Part shown: positions 44,751-52,980 of the stretch, piece by piece | Position numbering within the stretch: position 1 is the stretch's first letter | Layout: each line of letters starts with the position of its first letter | Assembly: GCF_900167075.1 (NCBI RefSeq) | Contig: NZ_FUWH01000006.1 | Coordinates: 1-64,000, forward strand | Source: Sediminibacterium ginsengisoli | GTDB taxonomy: Bacteria > Bacteroidota > Bacteroidia > Chitinophagales > Chitinophagaceae | Length of the DNA: 64,000 nt | Reading direction: 5' to 3' | Position numbers and translations under genes: made by a program | Notes under the pieces: model-generated | Databases searched by the model: none | Seen by the model: the letters and a program-made list of their open reading frames with translations, nothing else | Told to the model about the DNA's origin: nothing

Positions 44751-47111
44751 TTATTCGGTTCTCAGGCTTTTTACAGGGTTGGCTTTTGCAGCACGTATTG
44801 CATGATAACTTACGGTGATCAGTGCAATTGCAATGCTGGTAAGTGCTGCGGCCAGGAATATCCACCAGTGAATGCTGATCCTGTACGGGTAATTCTGCAG
44901 CCAGTTGTACATCAGCCACCATGCGATCGGTGACGCGATCACGAATGATATCAGTACCAGTTTTATGAAGTCTTTCGATAATAATGACGTAATGCTCGTT
45001 ATAGAAGCACCCAGTACTTTCCTTACGCCGATTTCTTTGATCCTGCTTTCTGCAGTGTAGGCAGCGAGTCCAAAAAGACCCAGGCAGGAAATGAATATCG
45101 TAAGCCCCGCAAAAAGGGTAGCGAGGGTACCCGTGCGTTGTTCGGCTTTAAACTTGGTGTTGTACTCGTCATCTACAAACTGATGCTCGAACGTGTACAT
45201 AGGGTTGTATTTCTTGACAATGGCTTCGGTCGATTTTACATTCGCCGCCATATTGTTCTTGTCGTTGTATTTGATGTGCATTACATTAAACCAGCCTTTG
45301 GCGCCTTCAATAACCATCGGTTTGGTCGGGAAGAAGGGCGACTGCAGTATAAAGTCTTTGAACACGCCCACCACATGCCATTCTTTGCCATTATCCCTGA
45401 TGGTTTTACCTAGCGGGTCTTTGAAGCCCATTGCCTTAACAGCAGATTCATTGAGTAATACAGCTGAAGAATCTGTATTGTATTTTTTAAGATCGAAATC
45501 GCGGCCGGCTACCATCTGGAGACCAACAGTGGTTGCCAGGTGATCATCGGCACAGAAGCGATCAAAATCGGTTTTGTCGTCTTTGGCTTTTCCTTCCCAT
45601 TCAATACCCCAGGTATCACTCCATCCCTGTGTCATCGGGGCGCTTGTTTTGGTAATGGATACCGCCGTTCCGGAAGACAAAAGTTCATTTTTGATCAGTT
45701 CATAATTTTTTTCGATATCACCCACGATGAACATGTATGCGAGCTTGTTTTTGTCGTACCCGGTCTCCCTGTTCTTTGCATAATGGATCTGCTCTTTCAC
45801 GATGATGGTAGAGATGATCAGGATAATGGCAAATGTGAACTGCAGTACAACAAGTACGCGACGGGGTGTAATGAGTGCTCTTGTTTTCTGGAAAGTGCCT
45901 TTTAATACTTTCACAGGTTTGAATGCAGACAGGTAAAAAGCCGGGTAGCTTCCTGCTATCATGCCGGTGAAGAGAATAAAGCCGATGAAGAATAACCAGG
46001 AATAAGCATTTGAATAATCGATGAACAATATTTTGTCTGTAAGCTTGTTAAAGGCAGGCAGGCTTAACTGAACGATAATGATAGCGAGTACGCCCGAGAT
46101 AAATGCGATCAGGATCGATTCGCCGAGGAACTGGCCGATGAGCGAGAATTTGCTGGCACCAACTACTTTCCTGATCCCTACTTCTTTGGCCCTGCGTTCG
46201 CTGCGTGCAGTGCTGAGGTTCATGAAGTTGATACACGCGATCAGCAACAGGAATATGGCGATGATGCTGAACATGCGGACAAATTCAATCAGGCCGCCGC
46301 TTTCTTTCCCGTTCTCGAATTTTGAATACAATCTCCAGCGACTGATCGGGTACAGGAACATTTCGCCTTTAGGTTCGTCGCTGTCGTAAGTTTTGCGCAG
46401 GGTTTTCATTTTCTCGTTGATCGATGCCAGTGATGCGTTTGGCTTCAGCAGAACATAAGTACGGGTAGAGTTATTTCCCCAGTATTCGTCATCGTTACCC
46501 TGTTTGCGCAGGTAAGACCAGGGCATGATATAATCGAAACGAAAACGGGTATTGTTGGGCGCGTCTTTTACAACGGCTGTAACGGTGAAATTATCTTTAT
46601 TGTCGATCCTGATGGTTTTGCCCATTGGTTCCTCATTGCCAAATAATGTTTTGGCAAAGGTTTCCGTGATCACAATGGAATAGGTTTCCTTTAATGCCGT
46701 CTGGCTGTTGCCTTTTACAAACGGGATCGTGAACATGTCGAAGAAAAGAGAATCAACCATATTTCCCCTTCCGGCAAAGTTTTTTTCGCCGATGGAGAGC
46801 AGAAAGCTGCTGGGCCAGTTCACACGTACAGCACTTTCTACTTCGGGAAAATCCTTTTCGAGTGTGCGTGCAAGTACTTTGGGTGTTGTGTTCCAGCATT
46901 GCAGCTTGCCGCTGAAAACGTCCCGGTTCCATGCTTCATAGATGCGGTCTTTTTTCTCGTGGAACTGGTCGTAGCTGATCTCGTTATGGATCCATAAAAA
47001 GATCAGGATAGCGCTGGCCATACCAACGGCGAGGCCGGAGATATTGATCAGTGAGAAACTTTTGTTTCTCATCAGGTTCCTGTAGGCAATTTTCAGATAA
47101 TTCTTGAACAT
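44751..47111 (-). CDS. MacB/FtsX-type ABC permease 1
   Basis: First permease of the tandem set, 786 aa, shortest of the five. Starts MFKNYLKIAYRNLMRNKSFS; FtsX blocks KEVGIRKVVGASKFSLIGQF and KEIGVRKVLGASITSITSLL; end RAAKANPVKSLRTE. It lies 34 bp after the first ABC ATPase gene, so the adaptor, this ATPase and this permease form a MacAB-like core. Confidence 0.92.
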   Translation of the reverse strand: MFKNYLKIAYRNLMRNKSFSLINISGLAVGMASAILIFLWIHNEISYDQFHEKKDRIYEAWNRDVFSGKLQCWNTTPKVLARTLEKDFPEVESAVRVNWPSSFLLSIGEKNFAGRGNMVDSLFFDMFTIPFVKGNSQTALKETYSIVITETFAKTLFGNEEPMGKTIRIDNKDNFTVTAVVKDAPNNTRFRFDYIMPWSYLRKQGNDDEYWGNNSTRTYVLLKPNASLASINEKMKTLRKTYDSDEPKGEMFLYPISRWRLYSKFENGKESGGLIEFVRMFSIIAIFLLLIACINFMNLSTARSERRAKEVGIRKVVGASKFSLIGQFLGESILIAFISGVLAIIIVQLSLPAFNKLTDKILFIDYSNAYSWLFFIGFILFTGMIAGSYPAFYLSAFKPVKVLKGTFQKTRALITPRRVLVVLQFTFAIILIISTIIVKEQIHYAKNRETGYDKNKLAYMFIVGDIEKNYELIKNELLSSGTAVSITKTSAPMTQGWSDTWGIEWEGKAKDDKTDFDRFCADDHLATTVGLQMVAGRDFDLKKYNTDSSAVLLNESAVKAMGFKDPLGKTIRDNGKEWHVVGVFKDFILQSPFFPTKPMVIEGAKGWFNVMHIKYNDKNNMAANVKSTEAIVKKYNPMYTFEHQFVDDEYNTKFKAEQRTGTLATLFAGLTIFISCLGLFGLAAYTAESRIKEIGVRKVLGASITSITSLLSKDFIKLVLISFVIASPIAWWLMYNWLQNYPYRISIHWWIFLAAALTSIAIALITVSYHAIRAAKANPVKSLRTE

Positions 47112-47145
47112 GTAATTAGGTTTGTAAGTGGCTGACAGCTTTGAA

Positions 47146-47823
47146 TCAGATCAGTATGTTTTCTGTAACGGTTTGTCCATCGAGCATGCGTATGATGCGG
47201 TGGCTGTATCTTGCATCGTGCTCAGAGTGTGTTACCATGATGATGGTAGTGCCCTGTTCATTCAGGTTGGTGAGCAGTTCCATTACTTCATTACCATTTG
47301 ATGAGTCAAGGTTACCGGTAGGCTCATCCGCCAGGATCAGTTTGGGGTTGTTGACTACTGCCCGGGCAACAGCAACACGCTGCTGCTGACCACCCGAAAG
47401 TTGTTGCGGATAGTGATTGCGCCTGTGCATGATCTGTACTTTTTCAAGCACTTCATCCACTTTCTGTTTTCGTTCAGAGGCTTTAACACCTGTGTAAATG
47501 AGCGGAAGCTCAACGTTCTCGAAAACAGTCAGCTCGTCAATCAGGTTAAAGCTCTGGAATACAAAGCCGATATTATGTTTACGCAGCTCTGCACGCTGAC
47601 GTTCATTGTATTTGGCAATTTCAGTTCCGTTGAAGACGAAACTTCCCGCATCAGGATCATCGAGCAGACCGAGTATGTTCAGCAGGGTAGACTTTCCGCA
47701 GCCTGAAGGCCCCATTACTGCCACAAATTCTCCTTTCTTGATCTCGATGGATAATTTGTTGAGAGCGATGGTTTCTACCTCATCGGTACGGTACACTTTT
47801 TCGAGGTTGGTAATGTTTATCAT
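47146..47823 (-). CDS. ABC transporter ATP-binding protein (MacB/LolD type), first copy
   Basis: Cytoplasmic ATPase, 225 aa. Walker A GPSGCGKSTLLN, signature LSGGQQQRVAVARA, Walker B LILADEPTGNLDS, switch His in IIMVTHSEHDA. It fits the LolD/MacB class that serves FtsX permeases. Located between the adaptor and permease 1, with gaps of 32 and 34 bp. Confidence 0.94.
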   Translation of the reverse strand: MINITNLEKVYRTDEVETIALNKLSIEIKKGEFVAVMGPSGCGKSTLLNILGLLDDPDAGSFVFNGTEIAKYNERQRAELRKHNIGFVFQSFNLIDELTVFENVELPLIYTGVKASERKQKVDEVLEKVQIMHRRNHYPQQLSGGQQQRVAVARAVVNNPKLILADEPTGNLDSSNGNEVMELLTNLNEQGTTIIMVTHSEHDARYSHRIIRMLDGQTVTENILI

Positions 47824-47855
47824 TTGGATGGTTTATAATGATGAGTGATTGCTTG

Positions 47856-49112
47856 TTATGGTTTTTTTAATATCAGTTCCTGCATGTTCGTATAGTTCTC
47901 ATAGCTTGAGGTAACTACTTTGTCGCCTGGTTTCAGTCCCTGCAGTACCTCATAATAATCGGGATTTTGTCTGCCGAGCTGGATGTCAACTTTGTAAGCA
48001 GCATTGCCGCTTTCATTCACTTTAAATATCCAGTTGCCACCGGTCTGCTGATAGAAGCCGCCTTTGGGAACCAGAATAGCTGTGGTTTCATCGCTGAGTG
48101 CCAGCCTGATCTGCAGGGTCTGGCCGCGGCGGATACCTTTTGGCACTTCACCTTCAAACTGCATGTCTACCTGGAACCTGCTGTTGGTAACCTGCGTGTA
48201 AACTTTGCTGATCTTTAATTTATAGGTCTTGTTTGCAAAAGTGAATTCGCCCATCAGGCCGATGAATATGCGGGAGATATAGTGTTCGTCGATGTCTGCA
48301 CGTATTTTAAAACCGTCAACCACATCCAGCTGGCCCAGTCTTTCACCCTGTCTTTTGCTCTGACCGATCTCGGCATCGAGAGAGGTAAGCTGGCCGTCTA
48401 CAGGTGCACGGACAACGAGGTCACCTACTTTTTTGCGGGTAAGCTGGAGTGCGTTCTGTGAGCCTTCATACAGCTGTTTGGCCTGTTCCAGTCCCTGTTT
48501 GGTAGAAACGGAATCCTGCTGCAGGATCTGTTGGGTCAGTTTCTTTTTCTGAAGCTGGTAATTATAACTATTCTCAGACTGTTTGAATTCCTGGGAACCG
48601 ATGGCTTTTTGGTCGTACAGTTTTTTATTGAGTTCATAAACACGCTGCGCTTCTTTCAGGGCATTGTCTACATCCGTCATCTGGTTCAGCTTCGTTACGG
48701 TATTCTGCTGGGCAGCGTTCCTGGCGATCTGCATTTGGGTGAGCAGGTTGTAAACCTGTGTTTCCTGTGTTACCAGGCTGAGGGCAAGGTCGGTGTTGGA
48801 TAAACGCATGATAGGCTGTCCTTTTTTCATGAAAGCACCATCTTCAACAAATTTTTCTTCAACACGGCCGCCTTCAAGCGCATCAAGGTAAATGGTTGTA
48901 AGGGGGAGAACAGCGCCATTCACAGGAATGAATTCCTGGAAAGTGCCTTTGGTAACTTCGCTGACAGTGATACGCTCGGTATCAACGTTCAGTTTGGCAT
49001 TCCCCGACGTAAAATAATAGCTGGCTCCTGCAAGGATAATAACACCTGCTGCAATCAGGATGGTAATGATCCGTTTGCTGTTCCACTTCTTTTTTTTGAT
49101 GACTCTGTCCAC
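47856..49112 (-). CDS. MacA/HlyD-type periplasmic adaptor
   Basis: Membrane-fusion protein, 418 aa, linking inner membrane transporter to the TolC-like channel. One N-terminal helix (about 14-32), barrel-sandwich start GAVLPLTTIYLDALEGGRVE, a long alpha-helical hairpin (about 110-235), and beta-barrel and proximal domains (VVRAPVDGQLTSLDAEIGQS). The start codon is GTG at 49112; no in-frame ATG is better placed. It follows the 53-residue membrane peptide gene by 21 bp. Confidence 0.9.
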   Translation of the reverse strand: MDRVIKKKKWNSKRIITILIAAGVIILAGASYYFTSGNAKLNVDTERITVSEVTKGTFQEFIPVNGAVLPLTTIYLDALEGGRVEEKFVEDGAFMKKGQPIMRLSNTDLALSLVTQETQVYNLLTQMQIARNAAQQNTVTKLNQMTDVDNALKEAQRVYELNKKLYDQKAIGSQEFKQSENSYNYQLQKKKLTQQILQQDSVSTKQGLEQAKQLYEGSQNALQLTRKKVGDLVVRAPVDGQLTSLDAEIGQSKRQGERLGQLDVVDGFKIRADIDEHYISRIFIGLMGEFTFANKTYKLKISKVYTQVTNSRFQVDMQFEGEVPKGIRRGQTLQIRLALSDETTAILVPKGGFYQQTGGNWIFKVNESGNAAYKVDIQLGRQNPDYYEVLQGLKPGDKVVTSSYENYTNMQELILKKP

Positions 49113-49133
49113 TGAATGTTTGTTTTGGTTTGA

Positions 49134-49295
49134 CTAGATCAATTTGGCTGTATTGAAATTTAATAAGGAAACTCCCTGCTGATCGGTAATTAATGGTTTT
49201 TGCGAGAACTGATGAACCAGCAATACCATCGCGAGCACGGCCGCGAAGAGTGCGAGGCCAACCAGGTAGTCTTTTTGCCGGGAAATAGTGTTCAT
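49134..49295 (-). CDS. 53-residue membrane peptide, first gene of the efflux operon
   Basis: Small protein not recognised as a named family. From ATG 49295 it starts MNTISRQKDYLVGLALFAAV, has one transmembrane helix (about residues 10-28) and a polar C-terminus ending LLNFNTAKLI. The ORF extends upstream, but that part runs through the proposed promoter and enhancer DNA. It lies 17 nt after the predicted sigma-54 start site and 21 bp ahead of the adaptor gene, so it would be the first cistron. It may be a small accessory subunit; alternatively it is only a leader. Confidence 0.5.
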   Translation of the reverse strand: MNTISRQKDYLVGLALFAAVLAMVLLVHQFSQKPLITDQQGVSLLNFNTAKLI

Positions 49296-49322
49296 GGTAA
49301 TTATTGTTGTTTGGCATGGTAT

Positions 49323-49338
49323 TGAAAGGATGGTGCCA
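49323..49338 (-). promoter_or_regulatory. Sigma-54 (-24/-12) promoter of the efflux operon
   Basis: Minus strand reads TGGCAC-CATCC-TTTCA. The consensus is TGGCAC-N5-TTGCA, so there is one mismatch (TTTC for TTGC at the -12 end) with correct spacing. The predicted start is near 49312, 17 nt before the first ATG. The divergent NtrC-type regulator supports this assignment. Confidence 0.6.
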
Positions 49339-49390
49339 GAATCTAACTGATAGATAATCAATAAATTAACATGAATTGTGTTCGCAGACC

Positions 49391-49440
49391 TGTCCGCATG
49401 CGGTACAACAAGTGTCCGCTTTTGATACACTCCCCCGGAC
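49391..49440. promoter_or_regulatory. Putative enhancer (UAS) for the NtrC-type regulator
   Basis: Two inverted-repeat sites: TGTCCGCATGCGGTACA (49391-49407, core CCGCATGCGG) and AGTGT-N11-ACACT (49411-49431), with TGTCCGC repeated directly at a 22-bp distance (49391 and 49413). GTCCG pairs again with CGGAC at 49436-49440. They lie about 80-130 bp upstream of the sigma-54 start site, the usual enhancer distance, and upstream of the regulator gene. Confidence 0.5.
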
Positions 49441-49530
49441 GGCCTTTTTTATAAAACCTTCGCGTTCAGATTATTATCTTACTGGTATATTTATGGCTCC
49501 TTAAGGGGAACAACAATGTGAGAAATAATT

Positions 49531-50889
49531 ATGAGCCTGAAAAAAGCAAACATCCTGGTCATAGATGACGATACAGATGTATTAACCGCTGTGCGATTAT
49601 TGCTGCGCACAGAAGTGCGTGATGTAACAGTAGAGAAAAACCCGGAAAATCTTCCATCGCTGCTGGCCGGTCAGGATTTTGACCTGGTTTTGCTGGATAT
49701 GAACTTCAATGCATCGATCAATACCGGCAACGAAGGAATTTTCTGGTTGAAGCGGATTAAAGAATTAAAGCCTTCTGTAGCTGTGATCATGATTACAGCT
49801 TATGGTGATATAGATCTGGCAGTACGCTCTTTAAAAGAAGGAGCGGCTGACTTTGTAGTAAAACCCTGGCATAATGAAAAATTGCTGGTAACCCTCGATG
49901 ATGTGCTTAAAAAGACAGCCCAGCCCAAAAGCGGTGCGGCCGCGAAAGTAAGCATGGGTGCGAAAAGTACCACAATGGTAGGCGAAAGTGAAGTAATGCA
50001 GGATATCTTTTACAAAATATCCAAAATCGCACCCACAGATGCCAATATATTGATCCTTGGCGAAAACGGAACCGGAAAAGACCTGATTGCCAGTGCTATT
50101 CATGAACAGTCATTGCGCGCGGAAAAGCCTTTTATCAAAGTTGATGTGGGAGCCCTGACGGAAAGTTTGTTTGAAAGCGAGTTGTTCGGACATAAAAAAG
50201 GCGCTTTTACGGATGCGCGGGAAGACAGGACCGGTCGTTTTGAAGCTGCCCACGGCGGAACACTGTTCCTGGATGAGATCGGGAATATTTCGCTGCAGCA
50301 GCAGGCAAAACTGTTGACGGTATTGCAAAACCGCCATATCACAAAGCTGGGAACCAACCAGGCTGTTCCTGTGGATATACGATTGATCTGTGCCACCAAC
50401 CTGCCGTTGACCGAACTCGCCAATGAGAACCGGTTCAGGAAAGATCTGATTTACCGGATCAATACCGTGGAGATCACCGTGCCGCCGCTGAGAAAGCGGA
50501 AAGATGATATCTTGCTGCTGGCCAAACATTTTGCACGTATTTATGCAGCCAAATACCTGAAACCCAATATACAGTTTGCGACGGATGCACTGGAAAAATT
50601 GCGGCAGTATAGCTTTCCCGGAAATGTGCGGGAACTGCAATATGCAATAGAGCGCGCTATTATCATGGCGGATGCCCAGGAAATTGAAGCGAAGGATCTT
50701 TTATTTTCACCGTTGGAAATGCCCGTACAGGAAACCAGCGAAGATGAAGATATGAAGCTGAGCACTATGGAAAAGAATACCATCCTGAGAGTGATTGATA
50801 AACATAGCGGAAATATCACCAAAGCAGCGAAAGAGCTAGGGTTAACCAGGACAGCCTTATACAGAAGACTAAGTAAATATGATATTTAA
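49531..50889 (+). CDS. NtrC-type sigma-54-dependent response regulator
   Basis: Activates sigma-54 RNA polymerase by ATP hydrolysis. The 452-aa chain has a receiver domain (1-125, phospho-acceptor Asp56 in LVLLDMNF), an AAA+ domain (about 150-375, GENGTGKDL Walker A, FLDEIGN Walker B) and a C-terminal Fis-like helix-turn-helix (KHSGNITKAAKELGLTRTAL). The sigma-54 contact loop is GAFTDA (residues 224-229), where GAFTGA is canonical. It overlaps the histidine kinase gene by 11 bp and is divergent from the efflux operon, its likely target. Confidence 0.92.
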   Translation: MSLKKANILVIDDDTDVLTAVRLLLRTEVRDVTVEKNPENLPSLLAGQDFDLVLLDMNFNASINTGNEGIFWLKRIKELKPSVAVIMITAYGDIDLAVRSLKEGAADFVVKPWHNEKLLVTLDDVLKKTAQPKSGAAAKVSMGAKSTTMVGESEVMQDIFYKISKIAPTDANILILGENGTGKDLIASAIHEQSLRAEKPFIKVDVGALTESLFESELFGHKKGAFTDAREDRTGRFEAAHGGTLFLDEIGNISLQQQAKLLTVLQNRHITKLGTNQAVPVDIRLICATNLPLTELANENRFRKDLIYRINTVEITVPPLRKRKDDILLLAKHFARIYAAKYLKPNIQFATDALEKLRQYSFPGNVRELQYAIERAIIMADAQEIEAKDLLFSPLEMPVQETSEDEDMKLSTMEKNTILRVIDKHSGNITKAAKELGLTRTALYRRLSKYDI

Positions 50890-52222
50890 AAGATTTCAGT
50901 GGGATATCTTGGTAAGGGTGATCCTGCTTTTTGTGGTATTGACAGCAACGGCATTTCTGCTGGTGTTGAAATTGTATATATATGCAGTATTGCTGTTGCC
51001 GGTTATTATTTACCAGGTAATGGATTTTTACAATTTTCATAAGCTTGCGCAGAAAGAAGTAGCCCAGTTTGTGGAGTCGATCCAGTACCGTGATTTTTCC
51101 AGGAATTTCAATGTATCACAGGCGCCTTATGAATTGAAGCCACTCAGGAAAGGGTTTAATGATATTACATCGGCATTCAAAGTTATTTCGAAGGAAAAAG
51201 AAACCCAGTACCAGTATTTGCAGAAGATCCTAGAACTGGTAGATACAGGGATCTTATCTTATGAAACAGAAAGTGGTGAAGTAGTGTGGATGAATGAATC
51301 TCTAAAAAGGATGTTGTTAACGCCTTACCTGAAAACGATTCATTCACTGGCTAAACGGGATGAAACATTGTATAACCAGGTGATAGAACTAAAGCCCGGG
51401 AATACTGCAATAGCTACGATCCATCAGGAAAAAAACACATTCAGGATATTGTTGTCGGCAACGGCTTTTCAGACAGAAGGGAAAAAATTTCACCTGATCG
51501 CCTTCCAGAATGTGAATGAAGCATTGGATGAAACCGAATCGAAAGCGTGGCAGAAACTGTTGAGCGTAATGACCCATGAGATCATGAATTCTGTTGCACC
51601 CATCTCCTCATTGGCCGATACATTGAAAAACCGATTGCAGGAATCTGTAGCACATCTGGATAATACCAATGGGGTAGTGGACGACCTGGAAGTTGGTATC
51701 AATACAATTAAAAGGCGTAGTGAAGGATTGCTCAAATTTGCGGAGGTATACCGTAATCTCAATAAGATCATCACACCAACACTAAAACATGTATTTGTGC
51801 GCGATCTTTTTGAAAACATGCACAACCTGATGGAACCAACCCTGGAACAGAAGGACATTGAACTGGAGATCATCCTGAAAGACCCTGATCTGACTGTAGA
51901 TGTTGATACTAACCTGATAGAGCAAGTACTGATTAACCTTATACTGAACGCGATCGATGCTGTTAAAGACGCAGCAGAACCAAGGATCATTCTTTCAGCT
52001 GTGCTGAACCCCAATCAGAAAGTGACGGTCAGGGTTACTGATAACGGCATTGGTATGACTGAAGATGTGATGAACAATATCTTCATTCCTTTTTTCAGTA
52101 CAAAGAAAAATGGCAGTGGGATCGGTCTGAGCCTTTGCAAGCAGATCATGATGCTGCATAAAGGAAACATACAGGTGCAATCCGTAGAAGGTAAGGGGAC
52201 GGCATTTCTGCTTCAGTTCTGA
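50879..52222 (+). CDS. Sensor histidine kinase partner of the NtrC-type regulator
   Basis: Membrane histidine kinase, 447 aa. Two helices near the N-terminus (about 10-50) with almost no periplasmic loop, a PAS-like region (about 110-210), the H-box MTHEIMNSVAPISSL with phospho-acceptor His233, then N-box NLILNAIDAV, G1 DNGIGM, F-box FIPFFSTK and G2 GSGIGLSLCKQ. The H-box lacks the usual Pro (HEIMNSV). With no periplasmic sensor it probably senses a membrane or cytoplasmic signal. The 11-bp overlap with the regulator gene points to cotranslation. Confidence 0.92.
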   Translation: MIFKRFQWDILVRVILLFVVLTATAFLLVLKLYIYAVLLLPVIIYQVMDFYNFHKLAQKEVAQFVESIQYRDFSRNFNVSQAPYELKPLRKGFNDITSAFKVISKEKETQYQYLQKILELVDTGILSYETESGEVVWMNESLKRMLLTPYLKTIHSLAKRDETLYNQVIELKPGNTAIATIHQEKNTFRILLSATAFQTEGKKFHLIAFQNVNEALDETESKAWQKLLSVMTHEIMNSVAPISSLADTLKNRLQESVAHLDNTNGVVDDLEVGINTIKRRSEGLLKFAEVYRNLNKIITPTLKHVFVRDLFENMHNLMEPTLEQKDIELEIILKDPDLTVDVDTNLIEQVLINLILNAIDAVKDAAEPRIILSAVLNPNQKVTVRVTDNGIGMTEDVMNNIFIPFFSTKKNGSGIGLSLCKQIMMLHKGNIQVQSVEGKGTAFLLQF

Positions 52223-52301
52223 GTCCTTTGCAACGATTTTAAACGCGGCAGATATGTACAACGCAGCATTGCCAATGAAGTGCTGTACATATTTTCTGTG
52301 G

Positions 52302-52520
52302 CTATGGATGCACTTCCGGAATAGATAATCCGGTAATGTCAGCAATATCGTTATAAGAATACCCCTTACTTTTCATTCTGTTGATGATTTCATTGCACAT
52401 GGCATTCTTACCTTTTTCGATCCCTTTTTCAATTCCTTTTTTGATCCCGGTTTCTTCAGCAAACTCCAGTTGATTTTCACGGTCTCTTTTTTCTTTTAAT
52501 TTTACCTGGTAGATGGTCAT
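52302..52520 (-). CDS. Free-standing copy C of the Rpn C-terminal segment
   Basis: A 72-aa ORF starting MTIYQVKLKEKRDRENQLEF, matching the C-terminus of the Rpn protein encoded at 52789-53634 (from its Met219). It differs by an inserted GIEKG repeat and by a divergent C-terminus (GLSIPEVHP). An AAGG motif lies about 8 nt upstream of the ATG. Possibly an antitoxin-like small protein (see the Rpn entry). Confidence 0.55.
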   Translation of the reverse strand: MTIYQVKLKEKRDRENQLEFAEETGIKKGIEKGIEKGKNAMCNEIINRMKSKGYSYNDIADITGLSIPEVHP

Positions 52521-52980
52521 GTCTATGCCTTGATTAATTTATTGAATAATTAAATGTGTCATTGTAAGTACTCAATAGATATGCCCGTTATGCCTGCGAT
52601 TTCATTACAGGAATACCCTTTACTTTTCATTCTGTTGATGATTTCGTTGCACATGTCATTCTTGCCTTTTTCAATCCCGATTTCTTCAGCAAAATCAAGT
52701 TGATTTTCACGGTCTCTTTTTTCTTTTAATTTTACCTGGTAGATGGTCATGTCTATGCCTTGATTAATTTATTGAATAATTAAATGTGTCATTGTAAGTA
52801 CTCAATAGATATGCCCGTTATGCCTGCGATTTCATTACAGGAATACCCTTTACTTTTCATTCTGTTGATGATTTCGTTGCACATGTCATTCTTGCCTTTT
52901 TCAATCCCGATTTGTTCAGCAAACTCCAGTTGATTTTCACGGTCTCTTTTTTCTTTTAATTTTACCTGGTAAATAGTCAT
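52521..52980 (-). repeat. 230-bp tandem repeat, two units
   Basis: Two 230-bp units (52521-52750 and 52751-52980) each contain 192 bp of coding sequence plus the following 38-bp AT-rich spacer; the spacers are identical. A partial third unit continues left into the copy C ORF. Coding parts are nearly identical, differing at few positions (for example GATTTGTTCAGC versus GATTTCTTCAGC). Confidence 0.88.
52559..52750 (-). CDS. Free-standing copy B of the Rpn C-terminal segment
   Basis: A 63-aa ORF with the same length as the C-terminal segment of the full-length Rpn gene, and nearly identical to it (EIGIEKGKND for QIGIEKGKND, and LDFAE for LEFAE). The stop codon of each copy is followed by the 38-bp spacer and the next ATG, with AAGG upstream as a possible ribosome binding site. 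Whether it is translated is not known. Confidence 0.6.
   Translation of the reverse strand: MTIYQVKLKEKRDRENQLDFAEEIGIEKGKNDMCNEIINRMKSKGYSCNEIAGITGISIEYLQ

Noticed and set aside
49311..49326. TTGGCATGGTATTGA on the plus strand resembles a second sigma-54 promoter
   Set aside because: Spacing between the GG and the TTG-like element is one base short and the -12 end does not read GC. It also lies over 200 bp from the regulator gene start.
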